In this document: positions 24,679 to 36,523 of the stretch, piece by piece
Position numbering within the stretch: the first letter of the stretch is position 1
How the letters are laid out: each line of letters starts with the position of its first letter
Origin: Epiperipatus broadwayi
Lineage: Eukaryota; Onychophora; Udeonychophora; Euonychophora; Peripatidae
DNA length: 64,000 nt
Assembly: GCA_028023455.1 (NCBI GenBank)
Contig: JAQFVV010012423.1
Span: 5,128,269-5,192,268 of the forward strand
Direction of reading: 5' to 3'
Made by a program: the position numbers and the translations under genes
The notes under the pieces: generated by a model
Told to the model about the DNA's origin: nothing
Database searches by the model: none
The model's input: only the letters and a program-made list of their open reading frames with translations

Positions 24679-24679
<1 letters not shown>
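23029..24679 (-). pseudogene. LINE B: 5'-truncated reverse transcriptase relic
   Basis: Read on the minus strand the element starts near 24,675 inside the RT domain (QRSPLSALMFIYYINPL, about 24,625-24,570). It shifts frame into KINSTFIGVQIPG and the active site AYMDN (about 24,520), where the second catalytic Asp is Asn. NPEKSVAWSLLTG follows. Further pieces lie at 24,233-23,958 (thumb: KVQLINKLIITKITYYMP, KLIWGNKTVAISM), 23,904-23,536 (DPFCGLYHMAEETLQHIIF, a changed Cys/His cluster) and 23,511-23,272. All collinear with LINE C, so the two are copies of one family; frameshifts separate the pieces. After the stop, a ~230-base 3' UTR ends ATCAATAAAGTTTACTATTG and then TTAATAATAATA, running into the microsatellite. 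The family resembles L1/Tx1-like LINEs by its YMDD, thumb and terminal Cys/His cluster; the clade is not certain. Confidence 0.85.
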
Positions 24680-24745
<66 letters not shown>

Positions 24746-24821
24746 GCTGCTACTACTACTGCTACCACTACTATTACTACTACCACTACTACTACTACTA
24801 CTATTACTACTACTACTACTA
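24680..24821. repeat. (TTA)n/(CTA)n microsatellite
   Basis: ATT triplets change to ACT triplets. It abuts the truncated 5' end of LINE B and is the same kind of repeat that abuts its 3' end. Confidence 0.97.
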
Positions 24822-25473
24822 TGTTCTGAGAAATCTTAGGATTTTTAAGAAAACAGCCAAGATCTAGTCAAGTTAGCTTCTCATTAGGGTTATTTCCTTA
24901 CTTTTACTTAGAAGATAAATAAAAAAAAGAAAAATTTAGTTTAACTTTTAATTAGCCAAATGAGGATGGAACTCTTGTCTTTTGATTCCAACATTTTTAT
25001 TATAAACTGTAACGTTCTAGCACTTAGAAAACATTTGTAACTGAAAAAAAAATAAACAAGTTGGTTTTGTTTAAGATAACATAATTTTAAAATGTATAAT
25101 TTATACAAATAGAAGAAATCATGAATTAAAATTGTGGTATAAATTGTCATTAATGATATGTTTTATTTATTGAGAAAACATTATGCAGAAATATATTAAT
25201 CATACTTTTGGTTATTTCATTGATCTATAAAAATAATTAATGATTTTACTCAAGAGATCTCATGACATCTGAGCACCGAAAGTGACAGTTTAATTTTAAT
25301 TTCAGAAATCTTTAGCTTCCAAATAGTGATTCTTTCATTGCACACAAGGCATTGCATTATTATATCTTTTTATATTCTACATTAAATGAGAGATTAAAAT
25401 TAATTTATTATTTTTCAAGGTTATTTTAAGAGCATTTTTAAAGTTGTTGTACATATTTGTTTTGTGTGGATGC
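24822..25473. other. AT-rich noncoding DNA
   Basis: Nothing recognised. The frame at 24,941-25,150 (-) has no motif. Confidence 0.6.
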
Positions 25474-25503
25474 ATGTTGTTGTTGTTGTTGTTATTATTA
25501 TTA

Positions 25504-25564
<61 letters not shown>

Positions 25565-25620
25565 CATTACTATTATTATAATCATCACCATCATCATTAT
25601 TATTATGGTTGTTGTTGTTT
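25474..25620. repeat. (TTG)n/(TTA)n microsatellite
   Basis: TGT triplets, then TTA triplets, a degenerate ATCATCACC stretch, and GTT triplets. It is a compound trinucleotide repeat. Confidence 0.97.
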
Positions 25621-26587
25621 TAAATTAAATGAAATCTATACTAAACCGACTGAAATTAATTTCAATTGCTTAGATCTGTACTAATTTGAAATAAATATTT
25701 TAAAATGCTGATGTTTATAAATGTAATGGGTATTACTGGTTTTATTTTTTACAGTAAATAAAAAAAAGGATTAACTATGGAAAAAAATACTATTATAAAT
25801 TGTAATACTTGTGAAGAATTTATATCTTTGTTTATTTTTAAGTAAATTTATTAAATTTATCACTTTGATCTTTGTGCAAATATAAATTTTAAAATATTGA
25901 GGAAAGTCAATAGAAGATATATATATAGTTAATCACTTAAAAAGAATAATTTCATTAAAGTTATGCCTTGTTTAGTTATAATATTTTTGGTATACACAAT
26001 ATAATTTATTAATAATCAGAAACACGTTTATACTTAATTGAAAATGCAGGTTTATAATTACAAAAAAGCGATACTGAAGATATGTAAAGAATTAGGACTA
26101 TTAAATGTCTTTATTTGAATAATTAAAGAACACTTGTGTTCAAATGGAAAATTACAAATATGAATTAAAATTATGAATTACAAGTTTTGTGCAAGTAGTA
26201 AAAATTCAAAAAGTTTTTAAAATATTATTATTGAAGATACAGTGACTATTTGAGTCTATAAAAATTTAATTAATTTTAATCATTTATATTAAATTATTAA
26301 TTATATATAATTTAAAAAATTTAATATGTATATAAGTATTAACTAAATATTAGTTATGATAAATTTATTAAAATTTTGTTAGCAATAAATAAAAAATCTA
26401 CATTGATTATTTTAAATATAGTTTGTTTAATTAATAAAGAGCTCAAATATTATGGCTTAATGGTTTCGATTTGCTTTTCTATTAGTCATTAATATTTTAA
26501 TAACCGATTTCTAATTTTTATTAATGTCCTACATAGAGTTTGTTTATATTTTTATAATATGTCATATCCAGTATTTATGTGTATCCT
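25621..26587. other. AT-rich noncoding DNA
   Basis: No gene or repeat recognised. Confidence 0.6.
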
Positions 26588-26936
26588 CATTTTCAACTTT
26601 TAATGATCTACTGCAAAATGAATGTATCTTCAATCTCAATCCATGTTCTCTGATCACTAGCCTCTTTTCTCCACATCATTCCAGAACACTTTATTATTTT
26701 ATTCATCCATCTCTTATGCAGTCTTCTTCTAAGTCTTTTACAATCTCTTTGAATCCAGTTCAAGATTTTAGCTATCCATCTATTATCAGCTCTTCTAGCA
26801 ATATGTCCAGCTCAACTCCACTTCAGTTTCTTAGTTCTTTCAATGATGTTATTAACACTTGTTTGTTCTTTCATCCATGTATTTAATTTTCGAGCTGTTC
26901 TTGTTGTTCCTAATATGCATCCCTCCATACTTCATT
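26588..26936 (-). pseudogene. RTE-like LINE 3'-end fragment
   Basis: The reverse complement translates to MEGCILGTTRTARKLNTWMK, then KKLKWS-stop-AGHIARRADNRW, ILNWIQRDCKRLRRRLH, RWMNKIIKCSGMMWRKEA and W-IEIEDTFILQ. This is collinear with the better preserved piece at 49,258-49,593. The block KLKW-x-GH-x-x-R and the RW-x-x-x-I signature are typical of the C-terminus of RTE-type reverse transcriptase proteins. At least two in-frame stops kill it. The open frame on the plus strand at 26,524-26,886 is its antisense shadow. Confidence 0.75.
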
Positions 26937-27599
26937 GAGTCAGTATATGTATACAACCTATAAATAAAATAAATGAAATAAGACAATGATATCATTAAAT
27001 TTCAAATTTTCAACATTGCTTACACAAACATTATTCTTTATATAGTACAAAATATGTTATTTTAATAATAGTGATATAAACAATTATACATTTGTATTAT
27101 ATAGGAAATGCATATAATAAAGCTTATGAAAATAATCATGAAAATTATTATGTTCATTGTTTTATTTATGCATATTGTATAGATTTAATATATGTAAAAA
27201 CAAAATTGAAAATGAATCCTATATAAAGAGTGGAAATGCTAGAAAATCAGTAAATTTCAGTATTTTAATATAGAAGTAAAAATATATTTAACCAATAAAA
27301 TATTAAAAACTTTTATAGTTATGAAATACAATATAAATAAGTTCTGAGTAAATAATTCTCTTATTATTGTATCTAAATAACAGCAAGATCTAGAAGAGAA
27401 GAGTAGATTCCATTTTTGTTAGAAAGCAAGTAGACATCAGTGCTTTGAAAATGTGCACATTATAGAGATAACCACATTGGAGATGTATTTATTTCAAACA
27501 TGTTTAGAAACAATAAAATATAACTTTAATACAATAAAATAAATCCAATGTTTAAAGCAAGTAAAATTAAATCAAAAATTAATAATAATAATAAAAGTC
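26937..27599. other. AT-rich noncoding DNA
   Basis: No gene or repeat recognised. Confidence 0.6.
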
Positions 27600-28591
27600 C
27601 ATTACTGGAGCTCTTACTAGAAAGTCATTTTCTTCACAGCTCACACAGAATAGCTCTGAAATGTTGGTTTTGCTGCAGTGAAAGGTGCCTTTTATATTTA
27701 TTTGGCCCTTTAAAGGCCTTATTTTGCTGCTAATGTACTCTTCCATTCACTAAATCTCAGTTTTAGTGCATTTTTAACACAATTTCCCTATGTCTACCAT
27801 GTGCTTATCAGCATTTAATTACCTCACCCCCCCGCCACCCATTTGGTGGGTAGTTAAACTGTTTAATGGACCATAAAGGGTTTTATTCCCTCTTAGACTC
27901 TTAAATATTTCTCCTACTCCATTTCCCTGTCACTCAGAACTTATTTATAAAGTTTTTTGTGTGTTGTTCCAGTTATTTAGAGCATTTTTAACAATCTTTT
28001 TTTCCTGTTCTGGGGTAACTAACCGCCTAAAATTCCACTCAATTTTTTCATTACTCAACTAAAATTATTAATAGCAAGTTTTCCAGTGTTTTTTTTTTTT
28101 TTGCTTTTACATCAATATATATAATTTTTCCATTTCAAAATTGTTTTCTTCATATTACTTTTCATTCTTTCAAATGGTTTAAAGATGACCATTGCCCCTA
28201 GCAGAAAAAACATGTAGACTCCTAAACTACATGAACTAAAACTTTCAAAATTACCCAAATTTTATCCAAATCAAATTTCAAACAAAACCTAACTAAAAAC
28301 ATCATCACCAAAGAACTTATTTCAAAGTCTCCCTCTCCTCACATATGGATCTCCTGTCTACCAGGGCAACTAAGCCTATCAACATTGCTTCTCACCAAAG
28401 ACTCTTCTTTGCCTGGACTACATACCCTTTCCATATCCCCTTCCCATTTCATATGTATTCCCTTTCCCCTCACCCTATTGTACTTGAATTTCATTTTGCC
28501 ATGTAATCATCTCTTTGTAAATATTTTTAACTGTTGTGTATTTTGTTTTGTTTTTATGATGAATAAAAGCTTTCATCACTGAGAAAAAAAA
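27600..28591 (+). mobile_element. Probable retroposed 3' end with poly(A) signal
   Basis: A pyrimidine-rich, GC-richer kilobase ends GATGAATAAAAGCTTTCATC (AATAAA at 28,562-28,567) and an A-run at 28,583-28,591, so the signal lies about 15-20 bases before an oligo(A). This is the shape of a reverse-transcribed transcript 3' end. No protein motif is legible. It may be the 3' part of an unrelated LINE or a retrocopy of an untranslated region. Confidence 0.45.
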
Positions 28592-29040
28592 TTTTTTAAA
28601 AAATAGTTCTAAATATTTTATTAAAATCGTTATTTTTCTCATGACCCAAGAATGCTATCTCTAATAATTTGATGCACTATTAAAGAGAACATTGGTTTTT
28701 TTTTTTTAATTTTTTGTAAATATGTAATATATATATGCTTAAGTAATTCTATATTCTATTAATTGTAAGACTGTTGTAGGTTTTATTATCTTCCTAAGTA
28801 TGATTTTATAATGTAAAATTATGTAACATTGAAACATTTAAAAAAATAAAATCCTTTAAAACACAAAATACAACGTGGTAAAAGATTTTTTTGGTATTTC
28901 AGTATTAATTCAGGGCGATGAAATTTTAGCCTTCGTTAAAATCCTTATGTTTATCTATGATTACTAAATATTTGATAGTCCGTTTTATTTAATTAAATAA
29001 GTAAATTTAACTTTCAAAGATAAATTATGAAGATCACTAG
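28592..29040. other. AT-rich noncoding DNA
   Basis: Nothing recognised. Confidence 0.6.
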
Positions 29041-29110
29041 AGTATTTTATATAGAGTGGATGATTATAAGGAGTTTGAAAGTCTGAGTTCAAATCCTTGT
29101 AATTACTTCT
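29041..29110 (+). repeat. tRNA-like (SINE head?) fragment 1
   Basis: GAAAGTCTGAGTTCAAATCC contains GAGTTCAAATCC, close to an RNA polymerase III B box. About 35-40 bases upstream is AGAGTGGATGATTATAAGG, a weak A-box candidate. The same block recurs near 29,660-29,695. No cloverleaf with sound stems could be drawn, so it is not called a tRNA gene. Confidence 0.3.
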
Positions 29111-29384
29111 AGATTAAGTATAACATTATACTTGTATTTCAATATTATACATTTTTATTAACTTCTAGTTATAACTCACTTATTTATGCTTTAAATATAG
29201 CCATCTTTTGACACATAAATAAATTGACATTAATACAGAAAGCGGAGTCGTTATTTACAACTTTATTAGAAATTATTCTCTAAATCTTTCAAAGTAAAAT
29301 GTATTCAATAAATAGCAATCATATATAATAATAAGTAATTGAAAACTAAAATTTCACCGCCAGGACAAATACATAAGTAACTTT

Positions 29385-29422
29385 TTTAATAATAATAATA
29401 ATAAGATAATGATGATGATGAT
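29385..29422. repeat. (AAT)n/(GAT)n microsatellite
   Basis: Short trinucleotide array. Confidence 0.9.
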
Positions 29423-29629
29423 TCTTTCAGAAATTTCTTATCTCATCAAAATATGAAAACAATAATAAATCATAACTAATTAATCGATTAATCAAACTAA
29501 TAGTAATATATGTAATAATATCGAATTATATGTGGAGATGATAATCTGGACCAACTGACAAGTACTGGTTGAGCACGAAATAAGTCTTTGGTGATTATTT
29601 ATTTATCTTTACGACATGTGTGGGATCAA

Positions 29630-29700
29630 ATGTGTTAGCAGTATGAGATAGCGTGAATAGTTGAGTACCATGTGAAAGTCTGAGTTCAAACCCCCTATAT
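29630..29700 (+). repeat. tRNA-like (SINE head?) fragment 2
   Basis: GAAAGTCTGAGTTCAAACCC repeats the B-box-like block of fragment 1, with TAGCGTGAATAGTTGAG upstream as an A-box candidate. The two share about 20 bases almost exactly and a looser match before it. Confidence 0.35.
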
Positions 29701-31159
29701 ATTACATATTGGATTACGGGTATGAAAAAGTCTGTACTATAGAAAAATCATATATTAAATACTCTTACGTAAATATTTTTAGCAAAATAAAATTAATTAT
29801 AATTTATGTGAAGATATAAGTACAATAAAATACTACTTACCTTTTACCATAGTAATGATTCTCATATCATTATTAGATTTTTGTTTTTACTTTTAGCATA
29901 TTGAAATGTTATATCTCCGGTCCTACATCAAAATAATGACAGGCAGATCTGATAATTGTTATACAATGAAACTGGAAGGTGAAGGTTCGATGTGATTAGA
30001 TATGTGTTTATGCACTGTTTACAAAAGTGATAAATACGATGATGTAACCTTCATTATTAATTGGAGGTAGGAGGAAGAAAGTCTGTGATTTAACTTTTTA
30101 CTTTTAATATTTCTTTTAGTAGTTTTGTTTTTAAACAAATAATAATAATAGTAGCTTGGAATTTTATATAATTTTACAGAGATGTCAATATTGCGTTAAT
30201 TTTAAATAAAAAAAAATGTACTGTCTTTTAGAAAAAAAAATTTTTATTTTGATATTTTGATTTTTTGTTTTATTATTTATAGTTTTAACCGAGTTACAGA
30301 TTTCATTTATAAAACAATTTTTTATTTAAAAAAAAAACAATAGACTTTCAAATTAAAATAGCCTTTTTGCTGAGTGGTCGCGACTATTTGTCAGCAGTCT
30401 ATCATTTGCTCTCTTAACATTTTCTACTCGGAACTATTTATATGAAAAGACAAAAAAAACATACTGAGTTGAAAAAAGGTTCCACTTCATCAAAAACTAA
30501 TTTATCAGAAGTCCATTTCCTATGACTATTTTAACAATCTGCATAAAAAATTGCTTAATTTTAATTAAGTAAGTAGATTTGATCTTTTTTTTTTTAGTTT
30601 TAAAAAAAAAAATCCCATCTGCTTTATAGTTAATTTAATAAAAGTTTATAAAGAGAGCACGCACACACTTAAATATGTTTATATATATATAGTCAAAGTA
30701 ATACAAAAACAGAACAAGTATTATTAAATTTCTCGACTTTATTATTTTCAAATAATTTTAATATCCATTATATGATAAAAATTACTTAAATGCTGATGAA
30801 AATATATAATTTTATAAATACTTAAAGAGATTTATCCTTAAAAAATCTACTACTGTCATTTAATTAGTGACTGTGATTAAGAAAACACGTCAAGACATTA
30901 ATATATATATATAATAAGCTTTGTCGTAACATAAAAAATACACGCTACAATAATATGATGGCTATGTTGTGTGCCAATAAATTAGCATTATAAGCAAATA
31001 ATAAAACTTGATCACTATTGATTTACACAATCTTTTATTATAATTAATTAATATCTTAATTTAAAGCTGTTTTATAAATTTAAAGACTTCTTTTTTTTTA
31101 AGATTGGTTTTAAGCCAATAAACATCACATGATTACCACTTTCTATGATTAACTTATAA
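29701..31159. other. AT-rich noncoding DNA
   Basis: No gene recognised. A and T runs and short TA tracts occur (30,678; 30,901). Confidence 0.6.
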
Positions 31160-31322
31160 TTGTTATTAAAACAGGCAAAACTCTCTGTACGTATTGCCAC
31201 TCAGTGCAAGCCATAGTATTCAATGAATCCATCCAATATTCCCAGACTAGTTTCTGACTTGTGGCCTTCATCAGTGAGGAGCCTTGTATCTGAAAGCACT
31301 GCACCTAGATCGTAGGATCTCA
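31160..31322 (+). mobile_element. MITE-like element, copy C
   Basis: TTGTTATTAAAACAGGCAAAACTCTC opens the copy at its start, followed by GCCACTCAGTGCAAGCCATA and CCAATATTCCCAGACTAG as in copies A and E. It then has a unique CTTCATCAGTGAGGAGCC and GCACCTAGATCGTAGGATC, shared with copy B. The internal GGTTTGTGCATAAAAT block is deleted. Confidence 0.65.
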
Positions 31323-32472
31323 AATTTAAAGAATTCTTTTAATATTAAAATACATAAGTGGTACAAATATGTTATCAAGTTTAATAAAAATAAACAAATA
31401 ATTTGAATGAATAATTTGTTCTATTAGCTTCCATCATTTTCATGTCTTATTCATGATGATATTAAAGTAGATTATGCAATCTTTTAAAAATTCTAAAACT
31501 TCTTTAAATGTACATTACTCTATCATAAATTGATAGCATTATCTGAACTGGCTAATTCACTGCTTTTTTAATTTTATATTTAGAAAGTTGAACTTTCCTC
31601 CCTTAACAAATGATACATATATTGGTAAAATTAAACATATAATCTTTTTCTCTTTTATGATTAATAAAAACTAAATTATATTTTGAATTTCATTGTGTCC
31701 TGTTATAACCAAATGTGTATGTGTTGTTTAGTTTTTATTTTATATTAGCTCTCGTTTTTCCTCATTATAATGCAAGAACCCATCACTTAAGGGAATATAC
31801 CATATTTGCTTTTGCCAGACAATCTATTTTATTTTTAGAATTATTAACATTTTAAGATTAATAGATAACCTAAACCAAATATAATCATTATGATACAATT
31901 ATTTATTTTATTCTGAGTGAACTGTGTGGATGGCTTTGAAGTTCAACATTTAATGTTATATTTTGCTTTATTATAAAATCTTTTTATATATTTCAATAGC
32001 ATTTCTAATGTAATCAATAATTATTAAACACTTTTGAATAAACATCTGGACATTAGCTTTTTCTAAATGATTTGAATTTAAAAAGTTTGAGATTCCTATT
32101 AACAAATGCATTTATGTCTGAGAGTTTATACAAATTATAAACTTTAGATCTAATACTGAATATTAGTAAGTCTGGTGTGGTTTGGAGCAGTGGTAGAATG
32201 GCAAAATCTGGAGGGTAAGATTCTTGGAATGATTCCAATTCTGCTATTTCCATCACTCAAACTTCTTATGAAATCCCAAGTAGTAAAGCCATTCAGTTAT
32301 ATTTCATAAGTAAAAAAAGCATAATGACTTCAAATATAATAGTGATCTTGACTTCTGGCACTAAAAATTTTTAATTATTTGAATTCATTATTCAAAGATT
32401 TTAAATTATATTTGCGTGTTAGTTAGATAATTCCTTATTTTAAAATGTTCATTTGTGAAATCCTAACTTATA
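31323..32472. other. AT-rich noncoding DNA
   Basis: No gene recognised. The antisense frame at 32,053-32,256 has no motif and no copy here. Confidence 0.55.
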
Positions 32473-32480
32473 AAATATTT

Positions 32481-32735
32481 GGTGCTTTTCTCACGTACTG
32501 GATGAGCCACCAGGTGACGCGGCAGATCCACCAAGAAGCCTGCAATTGATAATTTTTTTTTTTAATATTCGCCAAAAACTGCTTAATTTTAGAAATGGTA
32601 GACCCCCCCCACTCTGCCGCACGAGACAAATCGGTCAAAATCACTGAAATTGAAATGTATAATTGAAAAAAAAAACTATAATAAAAGCCTACAAAATTAA
32701 ACAAAAACATATTAAATGTCAAAGCGATTTAAAAA
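32481..32735 (+). repeat. Foldback element, left terminal inverted repeat
   Basis: GC-rich outer end (GATGAGCCACCAGGTGACGC) followed by T-rich and C-run sequence. It is the inverse of 36,270-36,523. Confidence 0.85.
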
Positions 32736-33970
32736 AAGAATCACTCTTCAATTATCTAACTAACAGATAATAATTCAAACCTTAATAACAGACTAATACA
32801 TATTAAGTAATCAATGTTCCTATTAACCTGTAATAGCATCATTAGGGTTTAAATTCAGTTAATATGTTACTGTATTACTAGTTTATATCAAAAATTATTG
32901 CAAATACTGGATTTAAATCGCACATATATAAAACCAACAAAACAGAAATAAAATAATCAGAATAGAAAATTGAAATTTAAAACAAAAGTTGATTATAAGA
33001 TCTGAGGCGAATAATGTTTAGAAACCCCACTCCCCTCCCGCACAAAGGGTTCAATGAAAAATAAGTAAAGTGCAAATTATGAATGCTATTTTTAAAATCC
33101 TATGAAATAAATGAGAAAAAAATATATAATAAAAGCCTACGACATTAAACAAAAACATACTAAATCTCAAAGTGAATTAAAAAATAAAAGTATTTATAAA
33201 ATGCAAAAATAATGGCAGGAAATGTCTTAAAAAAGAATCAGTCTCAGTTATCTAACTAACAGATATAATAATAATTCAAACCTTAATAACAGACTAATAC
33301 ATATTAAGTAATCAATGTTCCTATTAATCTATAATAGCGTCATTAAGTTAAATTCAGGTTAATATGTTACTCTATTACTAGTTTATATCAAAATATGTGC
33401 AAGTACTCAAATTAAATCACACATATATAAATCAACAAAATAGAAATAGAGTAATCAGAATAGAAAATTGAAATTAAAACAAAAGCTATTAGATCATGTG
33501 AGATGCGAGTAATGTTTAGAAACCCCCTCCCGTATGAAGGGTTCAATGCACAATAAGTAAAGTGCAAATTATGAATGCTATTTTTAAATCGATGGAAATA
33601 AATGGGAAAAAAACATAATAAAAGTCTAGAAATTAAACAAAAACATACTAAATCTCAAAGTAAAAAATAAAAGTAGTTATAAAATGCAAAAACAACAGGA
33701 TGAAAAATGGTGGGAAATATGTTAAAAAAGAATCACTCTCAGTTATCTAACTAACAGATATAATAATAATTCAAACCTTAATAACAGACTAATACATATT
33801 AAGTAATCAATGTTCCTATTAATCTATAATAGCGTCATTACAGTTTAAATTCAGTTAATATGTTACTATATTACTAGTTTATATCAAAATTATTGCAAGT
33901 ACTCAAATTAAATCACACATATATAAAATCAACAAAATAGAAATAAAATAATCAGAATAGAAAACACAAT
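32736..33970 (+). repeat. Left-arm tandem units, three copies of ~495 bp
   Basis: The landmark TTATCTAACTAACAGATA starts near 32,751, 33,248 and 33,743, giving a period of about 495. Each unit continues CAAACCTTAATAACAGACTA and CACATATATAAA, and the first two contain AATGTTTAGAAACCCC and GGGTTCAATG. The third unit is partial and runs into the inner block. Confidence 0.85.
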
Positions 33971-34838
33971 TTGAAAGTAATTAAAATAGATTACCAATTT
34001 CCCTGGAGAGTGAGTTCATCTTTCAGTAGGTCATTGAATTTTTTCATCCTTGCAAAATGAAACTTGGGCATTCTACTCCATTAGTGACAAAATATGGATT
34101 TATATATTATATTTTCCCCGTCTATTAATCGCGTTTTCTTTCACTTAAAGTTTGTTATTTTTAAAATAACTTACCACAATTTTAAAATGTAGATAGAAAC
34201 TAAAAAAATAGCTAAACATTTTTGGTACTATATGTAGTATAAAGAAATTTCCAGAACTCGGGTCATGTGACTGATTGATTTTGCAAGTTTTGTCACAGGA
34301 AAATTAATCTCTATGTTTTTAAAATCAACAATTGTACTTGAATTTGTGTTTTTTATTTATTTATTATAAATAAACATATAACCTAAAGAAATCATTAGTC
34401 TTTTGCCTTTATTTGTTTGCATGTCAGTTTTTGATTAAATGTCTGTTTATTAGTTGTTTTAATTCTAATTTGTTGTGCGCATGTGTCCATAAAAAGCTGT
34501 ATAAACTTTAAAACTTATGGAATGGAATGTGTATAGCAGTTTTCATTCGAATTTTTTTCAAACAATAAATAAAAAGTGTTACATCTTAGGGTTAAGTTTT
34601 GTCTTCATTAAAGCACAAACTAAATAGAACAGTAATGTTTTCGTTTTACTTCCTTTCATCCCAAAGCCAAATAAAAAGTAATAATGGAGGAAGCCCCTCC
34701 CAAAAAACCCCAGAAAGCTTGATGGATCAATATTTTGAGAAAATGCATATATATAAATTATTTGATTTATAATCATATATTATAACACTGCAAATGTACA
34801 ATCACTTTTTCTTTTAAAATATATATGTTCTCCAATAA

Positions 34839-35104
34839 TATCAACAAATTAAAAATCCTTCTCCTTTTCAAAAACTTTATTTTCTTATATCAATACTGAA
34901 CATATTTATATAATATAAAACTCCAAAAATAACTGTAAGAAGATAAAAACAGTTGAAACGTTGGAGTTTTATATTATATAAATTGTTACATTTACTATTT
35001 TCAAACTCCCTCCACTCACAACTTATAAATATATGTTCAGTATTGATACAAGAAAAGAAAGTTTTTGAAAAGAAAAAGAAGGATTTTTAATTTGTTGATA
35101 TTAT
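34839..35104. repeat. Central hairpin of the foldback element
   Basis: Outer stem: ATATCAACAAATTAAAAATC faces GATTTTTAATTTGTTGATAT. Inner stem: ATAATATAAAACTCCAA faces TTGGAGTTTTATATTAT around a loop with AAAACAGTTGAAACG. The right side has about 45 extra bases (near 34,984-35,028), and the left arm has an extra ~500 bases just outside (34,325-34,838) that the right arm lacks. Confidence 0.8.
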
Positions 35105-35175
35105 TGATTTATAATTTAAAATGAGAAAAAGTATTATTCTCCATTTTTTAAAAAAATACTTTCACTTTCTAAAAA

Positions 35176-36523
35176 CGTAGAGATTAATTTTCCTGTGACA
35201 AAACTTGAAAAATCAATCAATCAGTCATGTGACCCGAGTTCTGGAAATTTCTTTATACTACATGTAGTACCAAAAATGTTTAGCTATTTTTTCAGTTTCT
35301 ATCTACATTTCAAAATTGTGCATAAGTTATTTTAAAAATAACAAACTTTAAGTGAAAGAAAATGCGATTAATAGACGGGAAAAATATAATATACATATCC
35401 ATATTTTGTCACTAATGGAGCGATCTAGAATGCCCAAGTTTCATTTTGCAAGGATGAAAAAATTCAATGACCTGCTGAAAGATGAACTCACTCTCCAGGG
35501 AAATTGGTAATCTATTTTAATTACTTTCAAATTGTATTTTCTATTCTGATTATTTTATTTCTATTTTGTTGATTTTATATATGTGCAACTTAATCCGAGT
35601 ACTTGCAATAATTTTGATATAAACTAGTAATAGAGTAACATATTAACTGAATTTAAACTCTAATGGTGCTATTATAGATTAATAGGAACATTGAGTACTT
35701 AATATGTATTAGTCTGTTATTAAGGTTTGAATTATTATTATATGTGTTAGTTAGATAACTGAGACTGATTCTTTTTAAGACATTTCCTGCCATTTTTCGT
35801 GCTGTTATTTTTGCATTTTATAAATACTTTTATTTTTTAATTCACTTTGAGATTTAGTATGTTTTTGTTTAATGTCGTAGGCTTTTATTATATATTTTTT
35901 TCTCATTTATTTCATAGGATTTTTAAAATAGCATTCATAATTTGCACTTTACTTATTTTTTATTGAACCCTTCGTGCGGGAGGGGAGGGGGGTTTCTAAA
36001 CATTATTCGCCTCAGTTGTTATAATCAACTTTTGTTTTAAATTTCAATTTTCTATTCTGATTATTTTATTTCTGTTTTGTTGATTTTATATATGTGCAAT
36101 TTAAACCCAGTATTTGCAATAATTTTTGATATAAACTAGTAATACAGTAACATATTAACTGAATTTAAACTCTAATGACGCTATTACAGGTTAATAGGAA
36201 CATTGATTACTTAATATGTATTAGTCTGTTATTAAGGTTTGAATTATTATCTGTTAGTTAGATAACTGAAGAGTGATTCTTTTTTAAATCGCTTTGACAT
36301 TTAGTATGTTTTGTTTAATTTTGTAGGCTTTTATTATAGTTTTTTTTTCAATTATACATTTCAATTTCAGCAATTTTGCCCGATTTGTCTCATGCATTGG
36401 GGGTCTACCATTTCTAAAATTAAGCTTTTTTTAGCGAATATTTAAAAAAATTTATCAATTGCAGGCTTCTTGGTGGTTCTGCCGCGTCACCTGGTGGCTC
36501 ATCCAGTACATGAGAAAAGCACC
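35176..36523 (-). repeat. Foldback element, right arm
   Basis: Inverse of the left arm: inner block 35,176-35,530, two tandem units (landmark TAGTTAGATAACTGA near 35,748 and 36,254, about 506 apart), then the terminal repeat from about 36,270. It carries one unit fewer than the left arm. Confidence 0.85.

Noticed and set aside
34925-34985. Hammerhead ribozyme in the foldback centre (CAGTTGAAACGTTGG)
   Set aside because: Only the GAAAC-like half is present; the CTGATGA core and matching stems are not seen.
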